The notes: a model not told the origin generated them from the sequence alone. 64,000 nt of DNA from Polycladospora coralii (GCF_014773435.2 NZ_JACXAG020000001.1:310001-374000), one strand, 5' to 3'; positions 1 through 10,427 are shown, counted from the first letter of the stretch. Numbers and translations: made by a program.

Positions 1-173
1 ATGCCTTTGAGCCCTACCTAGCGAAGCCAAAACCTGAAGGAAGAAGCGGACAACCTGTTTGACCGATAGGGAGTTTTGGCAGAGCGGTCTTTTCAGCTGC
101 TTTGCAAGGCGAAAGTGCATGGAGAGCAAAATACACGACGCTAAAATGGAAAATTTGGCAAATCAACACGCTT
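1..173 (-). repeat. MITE-like repeat copy A (cut by window start)
   Basis: This stretch is the reverse complement of most of the element at 10550-10769, with only scattered differences. The shared parts include the internal hairpin arms (GCCAAAAC at 26-33 and GTTTTGGC at 73-80), the loop between them, and the terminal AATCAACA-type end near 161-170. The far end lies before position 1, so the copy is incomplete here. It sits just downstream of asnB, in the opposite orientation to the copy upstream of that gene. Confidence 0.85.
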
Positions 174-187
174 GATATCATAGGTAT

Positions 188-2158
188 TTAGAATGATCTC
201 ATACTATTCGCTATCCTCATACTATATCCCTGCTTTTTTAATAATTGATGTCCATCCAGATTCAAGATAACATGATGCCGCCTTACTTCTCCTTTTTCGA
301 TCGTGGAAAATTGATATTTTTCTTCTATATAGACCTGATGCCAAAGCATAAAACATAAAACCGTCCAAATTTTTCTACTGTGATCAGCATGTCCATGCTT
401 ATGTTCTTCTAGCAGCTGCAAAGCATATGATTTTCGAATGAAATCACTCGTGGCACTCTCTTCGATGATATCTTTTGCCCATTGATAAAACTCATTTTTC
501 AACCAATACCGAATGGGAACCGGAAAGCCAAGTTTTTTCTTCTGCGCCACATGGGTGGGTAAGAATTCTTTCATCGCTTCTCTTAATACGTGTTTCGTCG
601 TCCCATTTGCTATTTTATATTTAGTTGGGATTCGACTTGCTACTTCAAATACACGGATATCGGTAAAAGGCGTACGCACCTCTAATGAATTGGCCATAGA
701 CATCTTATCTGCCTTCATTAAAATATTTCCACATAACCACGAATGAATATCCAAGTACTGCATTTTGGTAACATCATCGGCATTTGGAACCCGATTATAT
801 ATGGGGCCTGTAACCGTCCATGGGGATATATATGCCTGCTGAAGTTCCTCCGTCATCAAGTTTTTCTTCATCTTTTCATCAAAAATGAAAGCATTACCAA
901 AATAACGTTCTTCTACTGTTTTGGAACCACGCAATAGATAGTTCTTCCCCTTTATATTTGGCAGATGAGAGGCCCAACTCCCCAACCATTTACGTGTTTG
1001 AGAATCAAGATAGGAAAACATCTGTAATGCACTTGGCTCGCGATAAATGAGATACCCGCCAAATAATTCATCTGCTCCTTCACCGGACAAAGCTACCGTA
1101 ACATGTTGACTTGCTAATTGTGAAACAAAGTACAGCGCGATTGCGGACGGGTCAGCTACCGGCTCATCTTGATGCCAAATGAGCCGTGGCAATATTTCTT
1201 GATAACGAGTCGCATCAATTTTCACTTCATGGTGGTTCGTCTTTAACGTATCCGCTGTTTGTTTCGCAAATTCTAATTCGCTATATCCCGGAATATCAAA
1301 GCCAACTGTAAAGGTTTGTACATTTTCATGTTGTCGATGAAGTGCAACGATTGCAGAGGAATCAATCCCACTGGAAAGAAAAGCACCACGAGGTACCTCA
1401 CTCATCAAATGAGCGTGCACAGACTCTTTTATAACCGCTCTCGTTTCGTCTACACAATCAGAAAAAGACCGATTTTCATCAGGTTGAAATTGCGCCTCCC
1501 AATATTTTTGAATTTTTATTTCTTTATTCTTAACCATCCAAGTATGTGCAGGCGGGATTTTATAAATACCTGCAAACATGGTTAAAGGATCGGGTACATA
1601 TTGAAACGTCAGATAGTGTGACAAAGCTTCTTGATTGACTTGTCTTTTCACTTCAGGACATGCTAACAATCCTTTAATCTCTGAAGAAAAAACATAGTAG
1701 TGATCGGTTTCACACCAATACATCGGTTTAATTCCCATTTGATCACGTGCACCAAATAAGATATCTTGTTCTCGATCCCATATTTGAAAAGCAAACATGC
1801 CGCGCAAATACTTAGGGAGATCAAACCCCACTTCTTCATAGAGATGGATCAATGTTTCGGCTTCCGTGTCTGTCATAAATTGATAGCCCAACTCTTCTAA
1901 CCATTTCTTTAATTCCTTATAATTATAAATTTCTCCATTAAACACCACTGCAATCGATTGATTATGGTTTAAAAAAGGTTGACTCCCCTCCTTTAATCCG
2001 TTGATGCTTAGGCGGCGAAATCCTAGTCCCAAATGCCCATCTAGTATAATTCCCTCTTCATTAGGCCCCCGATGAATCATGGTTTGTGTCATCTTCTGAA
2101 TGATATCCAAATTGACAGGTTGTCCCAAACGATCATATATACTAACAAAACCACACAT
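188..2158 (-). CDS. asnB: Asparagine synthase (glutamine-hydrolysing)
   Basis: Makes asparagine (or an amidated product) from aspartate-like substrate, ATP and glutamine in the cytosol. The protein is 656 aa. The N-terminal class II glutamine amidotransferase domain (about residues 1-200) begins Met-Cys-Gly-Phe, so Cys2 becomes the nucleophile; this fixes the start at 2158, six codons inside the longest frame, behind GAGGGA. The synthetase domain carries the PP-loop SSGIDSS near residue 260 and a second ATP-site stretch, SGEGADELFGGY. In B. subtilis a relative (AsnB) amidates peptidoglycan precursors, so a wall role is possible, but the sequence cannot decide. The gene stands alone between two inverted copies of the dispersed repeat. 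Family assignment is firm; the physiological substrate is inferred. Confidence 0.93.
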   Translation of the reverse strand: MCGFVSIYDRLGQPVNLDIIQKMTQTMIHRGPNEEGIILDGHLGLGFRRLSINGLKEGSQPFLNHNQSIAVVFNGEIYNYKELKKWLEELGYQFMTDTEAETLIHLYEEVGFDLPKYLRGMFAFQIWDREQDILFGARDQMGIKPMYWCETDHYYVFSSEIKGLLACPEVKRQVNQEALSHYLTFQYVPDPLTMFAGIYKIPPAHTWMVKNKEIKIQKYWEAQFQPDENRSFSDCVDETRAVIKESVHAHLMSEVPRGAFLSSGIDSSAIVALHRQHENVQTFTVGFDIPGYSELEFAKQTADTLKTNHHEVKIDATRYQEILPRLIWHQDEPVADPSAIALYFVSQLASQHVTVALSGEGADELFGGYLIYREPSALQMFSYLDSQTRKWLGSWASHLPNIKGKNYLLRGSKTVEERYFGNAFIFDEKMKKNLMTEELQQAYISPWTVTGPIYNRVPNADDVTKMQYLDIHSWLCGNILMKADKMSMANSLEVRTPFTDIRVFEVASRIPTKYKIANGTTKHVLREAMKEFLPTHVAQKKKLGFPVPIRYWLKNEFYQWAKDIIEESATSDFIRKSYALQLLEEHKHGHADHSRKIWTVLCFMLWHQVYIEEKYQFSTIEKGEVRRHHVILNLDGHQLLKKQGYSMRIANSMRSF

Positions 2159-2283
2159 GTTTATCCCTCGTTTCACTTTTTTAGTTATTGGTTATACCCC
2201 TACTTAATCTAAAAAGTTTTATCCCATTCATTTTTTTCTTTTTTTAAAATGTATCCAGTATATACATCACTTCTATTACACCT

Positions 2284-2486
2284 GGCATGTTGATTTGCAA
2301 AATTTTTTATATTAGTGTCGTGTATTTTGCTCTCCATGCACTTTTGCGTTGCAAAGAAGCTGAAAAGACCACTCCGCCAAAACCTTACGGCGCTCTCAAA
2401 ACGCTTTATTGGTGGCACCGGTTTAGGCTACGCTAAGTGACGACAGGGAATACACTTCCTAAGTTTGGTTCATCGACACGACTGCT
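2284..2486 (+). repeat. MITE-like repeat copy C
   Basis: The copy opens with GCATGTTGATTTG and runs through the shared segment containing GTCGTGTATTTTGC and the hairpin arm region near 2371-2382 (CCGCCAAAACC). It ends with a diverged terminus, CATCGACACGACT, near 2471-2483. The loop and second arm are more degenerate than in the copy at 10550-10769, and no clear target duplication flanks it. It lies between asnB and the anti-sigma gene, in opposite orientation to the copy at 1-173. Confidence 0.8.
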
Positions 2487-2515
2487 ATCGTGCATAGCGA
2501 CAGAGATGTTTTTTG

Positions 2516-3589
2516 TCACTTTGCTTTTAATGTCTCTTGCCAATCCGTAGCAAACTCTTTATCAACGTCTACAAACTCTAGATTTATCGGCTTATTCAAA
2601 TCATATATCGTTCCTTGAATTTTTATATCTAGGATAACTACATGGCGACCATCTGCCAGTTTTTGAAAGCGATAGTTTTCAAAACCATTTGTATTTCTAA
2701 CATTTTTTTCACCTACCTTGGCTACCGTAGCAGAGGTTACTTTATCTTTAGAGCGATATTCTACTGTAAACACTGTACTTGGATCACCATCATAATCTGG
2801 TCGAATGTCACGAACTATTAACTCGTCTTCTCCAATATGAAAGGTAGTCGCCTTTTTAGGATCTGCAATATACAGTTTCTTCTTATTTTCATATCTTAGT
2901 GATACGCGCTTCAAATGAAAGGTATAGACATCCGAATCAGGAAAAGGACCGAAAATAAACGTTTCTATCATAGAATCGGCTGAAACATCGGCATCATTAA
3001 CATCAGTTTGATCCCTATCACTATTTCGATACTCAAAAAAATTCACTCCTTTATATTTATGGTAATCTCCAACCACTACCCCTTGCTCATTTTGAACTGA
3101 AAACTCGTTTACCCAAATCCCACTAATTTTTTCGTTTGTTTTATTACCAATCCAAATCTCCGTCACACTAGGAGAGAGAGAGAAGCGATCGATAAAAAGA
3201 GAGGTACCGTTTGGAAGTGACTTTTTCATATTGTCTGTATTCAGATTGACTGATTTTTCTTCTTCTTTCACCATCTCGTCTTTTTGGGGTCTGTCTGCAT
3301 GTTTCGTTTGTTCTGTCTGTTCTTCCATAGGGGAAACAAACATACGATCCATCCAATTAGCAAAAGTTGGGGACTCCTTAAAACCACCTAACAAAACACC
3401 CATCGTAACCGCAATTGTGCAAACCATTCCGAGCTTTATCCATTTACGATTCCATTTTAATTTCGTTTTTTCCTTTTTTTGTGGATGTTCAGGTAAACGG
3501 GCCAGTGTATCATCTACCATCTGCTGTATAGCATACGGGACTTTTTCTTCCGAGCTTTGAAACAGCCTTTCAAGATCTCGATTATTCAT
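2516..3589 (-). CDS. DUF4179-type anti-sigma factor
   Basis: Probable membrane-bound regulator that holds the adjacent ECF sigma factor inactive. The 357 aa protein has a basic, soluble N-terminal part (1-50), one transmembrane segment (about 52-70, a hydrophobic run ending LLGGF), a charged linker rich in Glu and Lys (90-115), and a large extracytoplasmic beta-rich domain. This layout matches the DUF4179 family, usually found next to ECF sigma genes. It overlaps the end of the sigma gene by 8 nt, so translation is probably coupled. What signal the outer domain senses cannot be read from the sequence. It ends before the repeat copy at 2284-2486. Confidence 0.8.
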   Translation of the reverse strand: MNNRDLERLFQSSEEKVPYAIQQMVDDTLARLPEHPQKKEKTKLKWNRKWIKLGMVCTIAVTMGVLLGGFKESPTFANWMDRMFVSPMEEQTEQTKHADRPQKDEMVKEEEKSVNLNTDNMKKSLPNGTSLFIDRFSLSPSVTEIWIGNKTNEKISGIWVNEFSVQNEQGVVVGDYHKYKGVNFFEYRNSDRDQTDVNDADVSADSMIETFIFGPFPDSDVYTFHLKRVSLRYENKKKLYIADPKKATTFHIGEDELIVRDIRPDYDGDPSTVFTVEYRSKDKVTSATVAKVGEKNVRNTNGFENYRFQKLADGRHVVILDIKIQGTIYDLNKPINLEFVDVDKEFATDWQETLKAK

Positions 3590-4106
3590 TTTCCATCACT
3601 CGCTTTCTATCAGAATTGAGCATCCATTCCAATGCTCTTTTTCCTCTATACATTCGCGACTTAACGGTTCCTTCTGGAATACATAAAATATCAGATATTT
3701 CAGCAATCGAACAACGTTCAAAGTAAAATAAAGCCAACACAATTCGCTGATCTTCTTCGATATGATCTAACATTTCTCTAATTTCAATGTGCTCATAATC
3801 ATTTTTCTCATATTCTATTTCTTTGCTATATGTATCTAATGAAACCGTCTTTTTTTGTTGGTTTATGATTTTATAACATTGATTTACCAAAATACGGAAT
3901 ATCCAAGATTTAAAACGATCCACATTCTGAAGTTGATGGATATGTAAATACGCCTGTATGATCGTTTCTTGGATAGCATCAGAACAATCGCATTCTCTAT
4001 GTAGAATAGAACGTGAAACACGATATAGATCAACTAATATCAATTGAATCAGGGCAGAGAACGCCTGTTTATCGCCCTGTTTCAACTGTGAGATTAACGT
4101 TTCCAA
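3582..4106 (-). CDS. ECF RNA polymerase sigma factor
   Basis: A 174 aa group 4 (ECF) sigma factor. Region 2 spans about residues 10-75, including the DAIQET and FKSWIFRI stretches that contact core polymerase and the -10 element. Region 4 (about 110-160) has a helix-turn-helix ending IPEGTVKSRMYRGKRAL, typical for -35 recognition. The start is TTG at 4104-4106, seven bases after a strong AAGGAGG; an overlapping ATG is out of frame. It overlaps its anti-sigma partner by 8 nt. A possible autoregulatory -35 element lies upstream at 4153-4163. The closest B. subtilis counterpart is unclear, so no gene name is given. Confidence 0.9.
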   Translation of the reverse strand: METLISQLKQGDKQAFSALIQLILVDLYRVSRSILHRECDCSDAIQETIIQAYLHIHQLQNVDRFKSWIFRILVNQCYKIINQQKKTVSLDTYSKEIEYEKNDYEHIEIREMLDHIEEDQRIVLALFYFERCSIAEISDILCIPEGTVKSRMYRGKRALEWMLNSDRKRVMENE

Positions 4107-4129
4107 ATCATTTCCTCCTTCGCTCTCTC

Positions 4130-4163
4130 TCTATAAGATCCTCGACCGGCACAAAAAGTTCCA
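4130..4163 (-). promoter_or_regulatory. Candidate ECF-type autoregulatory promoter
   Basis: On the minus strand TGGAACTTTTT (4153-4163) resembles the GAAC plus T-tract -35 elements of ECF sigma factors and lies about 50 bases ahead of the sigma gene start. The -10 element is not clear; GGTCGAGGATC follows. Autoregulation is usual for such sigma/anti-sigma pairs. Motif evidence only. Confidence 0.4.
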
Positions 4164-4169
4164 TCTAAA

Positions 4170-4206
4170 TAAAAAAAATTCACCATATGATTCATATGAT
4201 GAATTT
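4170..4206 (-). terminator. Rho-independent terminator after yajC
   Basis: A near-perfect 15 bp inverted repeat (4176-4190 with 4192-4206, one mismatch) is followed on the minus strand by a T-rich tail from the A-run at 4171-4178. It closes the yajC end of the tgt-yajC unit before the sigma factor gene. Confidence 0.75.
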
Positions 4207-4219
4207 CGTCTATTTCAGG

Positions 4220-4534
4220 CTATTCTTTTACGGTTGCTTCTTGCTTGGTGTCTACTGTTTTTTCTGTTTCGTCTACAGTTGCAAGTGCATTAATCGCTGA
4301 ACGTTCAAACACCAGTCTGGAGCTATCGTTTACTTTTAATGTAACGCGCTCTTCCGTAAGATCGACAATCAATCCATGTAATCCACCAATGGTGACAACT
4401 TTATCCCCTTTTTTCAGAGCATGTAGCATTTTAACGCGTTCTTTTTGTTTCTTTTGTTGTGGGCGAAACAAGAAAAAGTAAATCGCCACAAAAAAGAGAA
4501 TAGGTAATAGTAATGAAGTGAAATTTCCTTGCAT
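4220..4534 (-). CDS. yajC: Preprotein translocase subunit YajC
   Basis: Small Sec accessory membrane protein of 104 aa. It has one N-terminal transmembrane helix (about 7-23, ending FFLFRPQQKKQK, the family hallmark) and a cytoplasmic beta-rich domain with GDKVVTIGGLHG. In other bacteria YajC associates with SecDF. The start follows TAAGGAGG with good spacing. It lies downstream of tgt (gap 123 nt) as in many Bacillota, where queA-tgt-yajC are consecutive. The tail is rich in Glu, Lys and Thr. Confidence 0.93.
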   Translation of the reverse strand: MQGNFTSLLLPILFFVAIYFFLFRPQQKKQKERVKMLHALKKGDKVVTIGGLHGLIVDLTEERVTLKVNDSSRLVFERSAINALATVDETEKTVDTKQEATVKE

Positions 4535-4657
4535 AATAGTCCTGCCTCCTTAAATACTTATGTATCTTACATTGACATCGTGATGACTGTGCTGTCCCTA
4601 TCATAACATCATCTACGCGTACGATAAAGATGGCTTGGATGATCTTGGCTTACAATT

Positions 4658-5806
<1,149 letters not shown>

Positions 5807-5828
5807 CTACTGATCATATATACAATCG

Positions 5829-6860
5829 TTAAACGATAAACATGGCATCTCCAAAACTAAAAAACCGATACCGTTGCGCAATCGCTTCTTCATATGCATG
5901 CAAAACATGCTTTCGCTTAGAGAATGCACTTACTAGCATAACAAGTGATGATTGCGGAAGATGAAAATTCGTAAGCATCCCATCAATCGCATGGAAGGTA
6001 AAGCCGGGATAAATAAAGATATCTGTCCAACCGCTTACGGATCGAAATGTATCATGATCACGCATGATCGTTTCTAAAGTACGTACAGTCGTGGTTCCAA
6101 CCCCGATAATTCTCCTACCTGCGTCTTTAGCTGCTTGTAGGATTTGTGCAGTCTCCTCACTCAGTTCATAATACTCTGCGTGCATTTGATGTTCTTCAAT
6201 ATTTTCCACCATGACGGGACGAAATGTTCCTAAACCGACATGAAGTGTAAGATAAACAATATGGACACCTTTCATAGCCAATTGTGTTAATAATGAATCG
6301 GTAAAATGAAGACCCGCAGTAGGTGCAGCAGCTGATCCAATCACTTTTGAAAAGACAGTCTGATAGCGTTCTGGATCCTCTAATTGTTCATGTATATAAG
6401 GGGGAAGAGGCATTTCACCTAACTGTTGAAATAAAACTTCTACATCTTCCACTTCATATTGCAGACGAAAAATACGCCCACCCGCCACATCAGTTTCCCT
6501 CTCTGCAACTGCTTTTAATTCTCCATTTCCAAATGAGATGACAGTCCCTTCTTTTACCCGCTTAGCCGGTTTAACGAGTGCCTCCCAGCGATCCTCACCA
6601 AACGGCTTTAATAACAATAGTTCGATCTTAGCTCCCGTTTCTTCTTTTACACCGATAAGCCTAGCAGGACGTACACGGGAGTTATTGAGTACCAAAACAT
6701 CACCCGCTTGTAAGCAGGTCACAATATCAGGAAAAGATTGATGCTTTATCGCTCCCGTGTGACGATCTAAAACCATTAACCTCGATTTTGTACGATCTAC
6801 CGTGGGTTTTTGCGCAATTAATTCTGAAGGTAATTGAAAATCATACTGCGAAAGCTTCAT
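5829..6860 (-). CDS. queA: S-adenosylmethionine:tRNA ribosyltransferase-isomerase
   Basis: Transfers and rearranges the ribosyl group of SAM onto preQ1-tRNA to give epoxyqueuosine. The protein is 343 aa, a normal length, and starts MKLSQYDF with GGAGTG upstream. Family signatures include the N-terminal [10 protein letters not shown] stretch, [11 protein letters not shown], the TAGLHFT motif near residue 183, and the C-terminal [12 protein letters not shown]. It precedes tgt by 34 nt. A terminator at the end of the upstream DUF2905 gene suggests that queA has its own promoter in the 70 nt before it. Confidence 0.96.
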   Translation of the reverse strand: MKLSQYDFQLPSELIAQKPTVDRTKSRLMVLDRHTGAIKHQSFPDIVTCLQAGDVLVLNNSRVRPARLIGVKEETGAKIELLLLKPFGEDRWEALVKPAKRVKEGTVISFGNGELKAVAERETDVAGGRIFRLQYEVEDVEVLFQQLGEMPLPPYIHEQLEDPERYQTVFSKVIGSAAAPTAGLHFTDSLLTQLAMKGVHIVYLTLHVGLGTFRPVMVENIEEHQMHAEYYELSEETAQILQAAKDAGRRIIGVGTTTVRTLETIMRDHDTFRSVSGWTDIFIYPGFTFHAIDGMLTNFHLPQSSLVMLVSAFSKRKHVLHAYEEAIAQRYRFFSFGDAMFIV

Positions 6861-6922
6861 TTATTTCACTCCAATCAAACATGTCGAAGACCCCCACTGC
6901 TATAAGTGGAACTTTAACCAGC

Positions 6923-6952
6923 AAAAAGCCTGTTACGCTTAACGAAACAGGC
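6923..6952 (-). terminator. Terminator at the 3' end of the ruv/DUF2905 unit
   Basis: GCCTGTT (6928-6934) pairs with AACAGGC (6946-6952). On the minus strand the stem is followed directly by TTTTT (6923-6927). The stem includes the last codons of the DUF2905 gene, separating it from queA. Confidence 0.75.
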
Positions 6953-7166
6953 GTATCACATAGCTAATAAATGCAAACAGCAAACTTACCACAATGCAAG
7001 TCACAATTGGAAAGTAGAACTGTACATTCCCTTTTTCAATCCTGATGTCCCCAGGTAAACGCCCAAGTGGAAACCATTTACTACCGATTTGCCAAAACAA
7101 ACCGAGTAAGATCAACACAATCCCCACTGTAATGAGTGTTTTTGTAATCGCATTCATTTCGGCCAC
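6939..7166 (-). CDS. DUF2905 small membrane protein
   Basis: A 75 aa protein with two predicted transmembrane helices (about 8-26 and 48-70) separated by a short loop containing PLGRLPGDI, the DUF2905 signature. Function is not established. It overlaps the end of ruvB by 13 nt, a linkage seen in many Bacillota, so it is translated with the Holliday junction genes. The transcript appears to end at a hairpin that overlaps its stop codon. Confidence 0.85.
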   Translation of the reverse strand: MAEMNAITKTLITVGIVLILLGLFWQIGSKWFPLGRLPGDIRIEKGNVQFYFPIVTCIVVSLLFAFISYVIRLFR

Positions 7167-8152
7167 GCCTTTCCAAAATGCTCACAACACTGCATCGTAA
7201 CCATCCGACCACGCGGTGTACGTTGTAAAAACCCAATTTGCATCAAATAAGGTTCATAAACATCTTCTACTGTATGGGCTTCTTCCCCGATGGTAGCTGC
7301 AATCGTATCGAGACCGACCGGCCCACCGCGAAAGTTTTCAATAATAGAAAGCAATAAACGATGGTCAACCTGATCCAACCCTAACCGATCAACTTGAATG
7401 CGATCTAAGGCAGAGCGTGCTGCTTCTCCTGTAATGATACCATCACCTTGTACTTGTACAAAATCACGGACTCGTTTCAATAAACGATTGGCGACACGCG
7501 GAGTGCCTCTTGATCTTAAGGCAATTTCTAGCGCCCCTTGTTCTTGAATCCCCACTTGTAGTAGATCAGCTGCACGTAGCACAATGAGCGTTAAATCCTC
7601 CACTGTATAATACTCTAAACGGCTTACCACGCCAAATCGATCACGCAATGGTGATGAGAGTGAACCAGCCCTCGTCGTTGCCCCAACCAACGTAAAAGGA
7701 GGCAGATCTAAACGTACCGAGCGTGCACTTGGTCCTTTTCCAATCAAAATATCAAGTGCATAATCTTCCATCGCTGGATATAAAACTTCTTCTACCGAGC
7801 GATTTAGCCGATGAATTTCATCGATAAATAAAAGATCATAGGGCTGTAAATTGGTAAGTAATGCTGCCAAATCTCCTGGACGTTCAATCGCAGGACCCGA
7901 AGTCGTTTGGATGTTTGCACCCAGCTCATTTGCGATAATATGAGAAAGGGTTGTTTTCCCCAATCCCGGTGGTCCATATAGTAGCACATGATCTAACGCT
8001 TCATTTCTCATCTTTGCTGCTTCTATGTATACCTTTAAGTTTTCTTTGGCATGTGCCTGTCCAATATATTCACTCAAATAGCGTGGACGCAGACTAAACT
8101 CCACTTGCTCATCTTCGCTGGCCATTTTTGCAGAGATGATGCGATCTTCCAT
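7154..8152 (-). CDS. ruvB: Holliday junction branch migration helicase RuvB
   Basis: AAA+ motor that, with RuvA, drives branch migration of Holliday junctions. The 332 aa protein has the Walker A motif GPPGLGKTT (about 60-68), Walker B IDEIHR, sensor 1 within GATTRAG, and a C-terminal winged helix with [10 protein letters not shown]. Length is normal. It starts 14 nt after ruvA in the order ruvC-ruvA-ruvB, so resolvase and motor are in one transcript; in B. subtilis ruvC is absent and RecU resolves junctions. Confidence 0.97.
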   Translation of the reverse strand: MEDRIISAKMASEDEQVEFSLRPRYLSEYIGQAHAKENLKVYIEAAKMRNEALDHVLLYGPPGLGKTTLSHIIANELGANIQTTSGPAIERPGDLAALLTNLQPYDLLFIDEIHRLNRSVEEVLYPAMEDYALDILIGKGPSARSVRLDLPPFTLVGATTRAGSLSSPLRDRFGVVSRLEYYTVEDLTLIVLRAADLLQVGIQEQGALEIALRSRGTPRVANRLLKRVRDFVQVQGDGIITGEAARSALDRIQVDRLGLDQVDHRLLLSIIENFRGGPVGLDTIAATIGEEAHTVEDVYEPYLMQIGFLQRTPRGRMVTMQCCEHFGKAWPK

Positions 8153-8166
8153 ATAGCCTCACCTCC

Positions 8167-8775
8167 CTACTTCACCATTGATTTTTGCAATGCTAATTTA
8201 ATCCATTCTTCTGTAGAAATTGAATCTACTACTATGAATTCAACAACTCGAGCAGTTGCTTCACTTGCTTCTTCTTCAGTATAACCAAGCGCAATTAATG
8301 CATCTACGACATCTCGCTCATTTGCCCTACTAAGGTCAGATTTGGTAATTAAATCATGCGCAAATCGATTCTCCCATCCTCTTTTCTTTAATTTATCTTG
8401 AATATCTAATACAATACGCTGGGCTGTTTTTTTGCCAATCCCAGGCATTTTGGTTAAATATTTGAGATCCTCCAGTTGAATCGCTCGTACGACTTCTTCC
8501 GGTTTACCATTTGCTAACATAGCAATCGCAGCCTTGGGACCAATGCCAGACACTTCGAGTAAGAGACGAAATAAGTCCCGTTCCTCAACGGTTATAAATC
8601 CGTACAATAACTGTGCATCTTCACGTACAACTTGATGGGTAAACAAAAAAACATCCGATCCTTCTTCAAATCGAAACAGATTCGCAACATATACTTGGTA
8701 ACCTACTCCATTTACGGCAACTGCCACATAGTCACTTCCTAAATAATGCACTTTCCCATTTATAAACTCAATCAT
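8167..8775 (-). CDS. ruvA: Holliday junction DNA-binding protein RuvA
   Basis: Tetrameric protein that clamps the Holliday junction and loads RuvB. The chosen start is the ATG at 8773-8775, giving 202 aa beginning MIEFINGKV as in other RuvA proteins; it overlaps the ruvC stop as ATGA, which implies translational coupling. An OB-fold domain (1-63) is followed by two helix-hairpin-helix motifs (VSGIGPKAA and MPGIGKKTAQR) and a C-terminal RuvB-binding domain (about 150-202). A start five codons upstream is possible but not typical. Confidence 0.96.
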   Translation of the reverse strand: MIEFINGKVHYLGSDYVAVAVNGVGYQVYVANLFRFEEGSDVFLFTHQVVREDAQLLYGFITVEERDLFRLLLEVSGIGPKAAIAMLANGKPEEVVRAIQLEDLKYLTKMPGIGKKTAQRIVLDIQDKLKKRGWENRFAHDLITKSDLSRANERDVVDALIALGYTEEEASEATARVVEFIVVDSISTEEWIKLALQKSMVK

Positions 8776-9263
8776 GTTTTTATACCCCACTTGGTACCCA
8801 TTTGATGACCTTCACAAATTGCAATGGCTAGTGCATCTGCCACATCGTCAGGCTTAGGAATAGCAGGTAAGCGAAGTAAAACTTTCACCATTTCCTGAAC
8901 CTGTCGCTTTTCTGCTTGTCCATACCCCACTACGCCCATCTTCACTTGTAGGGGTGTATATTCTGTAATGGGAACACCAGCCTCTTCAGCTGCCAACATC
9001 ATGACACCGCGAGCTTGACCTACAGTAAAAGCTGTTGTCACGTTTCGATTAAAAAAGAGCTTCTCAATAGCTACCACATCTGGTTGATAGGAAGCAAATA
9101 ATTTGGTGAAATCATCATAAATTTGCTTTAAACGTGTTGCCGTATTTAAACCTGCCTTCGTTTGGACTGAACCATAATCGACAGCTGATAATCGATTTCC
9201 TAAACGATCTATAATTCCGAATCCTACAATTGCGATCCCCGGATCAATCCCCATTATCCGCAA
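8772..9263 (-). CDS. ruvC: Crossover junction endodeoxyribonuclease RuvC
   Basis: Holliday junction resolvase. The start chosen is TTG at 9261-9263, nine bases after AAGGAG, giving 163 aa and the usual N-terminus MRIMGIDPG; longer starts add an unusual basic leader. Catalytic acidic residues are seen in GIDPG, in VAIEKLFFN and in the C-terminal DDVADALAIA. The gene leads the ruvCAB unit and overlaps ruvA. RuvC is missing in many Bacilli that use RecU, so its presence is a useful lineage marker. Confidence 0.93.
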   Translation of the reverse strand: MRIMGIDPGIAIVGFGIIDRLGNRLSAVDYGSVQTKAGLNTATRLKQIYDDFTKLFASYQPDVVAIEKLFFNRNVTTAFTVGQARGVMMLAAEEAGVPITEYTPLQVKMGVVGYGQAEKRQVQEMVKVLLRLPAIPKPDDVADALAIAICEGHQMGTKWGIKT

Positions 9264-9354
9264 TATCGATTTCTCCTTTCTCACAAGAACGAACATTCAT
9301 TCTAAAATCATACCACAACAGCAAAGCAGGTCAAGAAAATACAGGCCGTTCAAA

Positions 9355-9399
9355 TGGAAAAACAAAGCTTCTTCCCTCAAGTTTGGAAAGAAGCTTTGT
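9355..9399 (-). terminator. Terminator after the holB-like gene
   Basis: A 12 bp perfect inverted repeat (9362-9373 with 9388-9399) is followed on the minus strand by a T-rich stretch. It overlaps the stop codon of the holB-like gene and isolates it from ruvC. Confidence 0.8.
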
Positions 9400-10427
9400 C
9401 ATGTAGCGATTAACTGCCAATTATTTTCGATGCTAATTTTATGGAGTTGATTCGCTAATATCATTTGCTCTAATACTGCACGAGGCTGAAATTGTGGTTT
9501 GGTTAATAAGCGGCGTGCAATCATTACATTCTCAATCATTAAAAGTAAGCTTTTCATATCACAACGAAACGCATCCTCTTTTAATTCATCGCGATATACG
9601 ATATAAGCCAATTCTTGCTCACGGTTTAATTTAATCTGAACCAAATCTCGCATCCAAATGAGCAGTAATTCCAATACATAGGAAACATGCACTTTATCTT
9701 TATCCACTTGCATCCAATCGCTCTCGATGGATAGTAATGCTTCGGGTTGATTGCTTATAACTAACTTCCCCCACTGCTTCACATGAAGACTGGTTTCTTT
9801 AAAGTCGTCTATATTAAATTGTGTTAATTCATCTACAGGTATGGATAAATGCGCCCATATCGATGCCACTGTATCTGAAATGCCATGTGTGATCAGTTGC
9901 TCTTTTTTTAATTCAGGAGGTATATCCATAAATCGAACCTTTTGACAGCGAGATAAAATTGTCGGGAGCATCGCTTGTATGTGTGAGGTAATCAGAATCG
10001 CCAACATCGGTGAAGTCGGTTCTTCTAAAAATTTTAACAAGCTATTAGCAGCTTCAGGTCTCATCTGATCTGCCATTTCAATCACGACAACGCGTGTAAC
10101 ACCCACAGACGCTGCAAACCGAAATTGCCTCTGCAATTCTCGCAATTGATCAATTTTAATGTAAGTACCCTCAGGCTTAATCGTGACAATGTCAGGATGG
10201 TTTCCATGCTCAATTTGCCTACATGAAGTGCAATGGTCACATGCATCACCTTCTTGCACCTCACAATTGATCGCCTTGGCTAATTCAATCGCCATCCTCT
10301 TTTTTTCCGATCCTTTGGGGCCATAAAAGCAATAAGCATGTGCGATTTTTTTCCAAGCCAACGCCTTTTGAAATTGTTCAATCACATGTGGTTGACTTTT
10401 GATATGCTTAAAGGACAACTTCATCAC
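9399..10427 (-). CDS. holB: DNA polymerase III delta-prime-like subunit
   Basis: Clamp-loader family AAA+ protein of 342 aa. It has a HAYCFYGPKGSEKKR P-loop region (about 31-45), a four-cysteine zinc module (Cys, then CDHC and C, around residues 54-69), and the SRC motif ILSRCQ typical of clamp-loader small subunits. The P-loop is degenerate, as in other delta-prime proteins. In B. subtilis holB lies far away, next to tmk, so this may be a relocated holB or a paralogue. It is a single-gene unit with its own terminator, and a MITE-like element lies upstream. The start may be GTG at 10427 or the next codon, ATG. Confidence 0.85.
   Translation of the reverse strand: MMKLSFKHIKSQPHVIEQFQKALAWKKIAHAYCFYGPKGSEKKRMAIELAKAINCEVQEGDACDHCTSCRQIEHGNHPDIVTIKPEGTYIKIDQLRELQRQFRFAASVGVTRVVVIEMADQMRPEAANSLLKFLEEPTSPMLAILITSHIQAMLPTILSRCQKVRFMDIPPELKKEQLITHGISDTVASIWAHLSIPVDELTQFNIDDFKETSLHVKQWGKLVISNQPEALLSIESDWMQVDKDKVHVSYVLELLLIWMRDLVQIKLNREQELAYIVYRDELKEDAFRCDMKSLLLMIENVMIARRLLTKPQFQPRAVLEQMILANQLHKISIENNWQLIAT

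Noticed and set aside
2209-2418. Open frame of 69 codons on the minus strand
   Set aside because: It lies within repeat copy C and has no ribosome site or family match.
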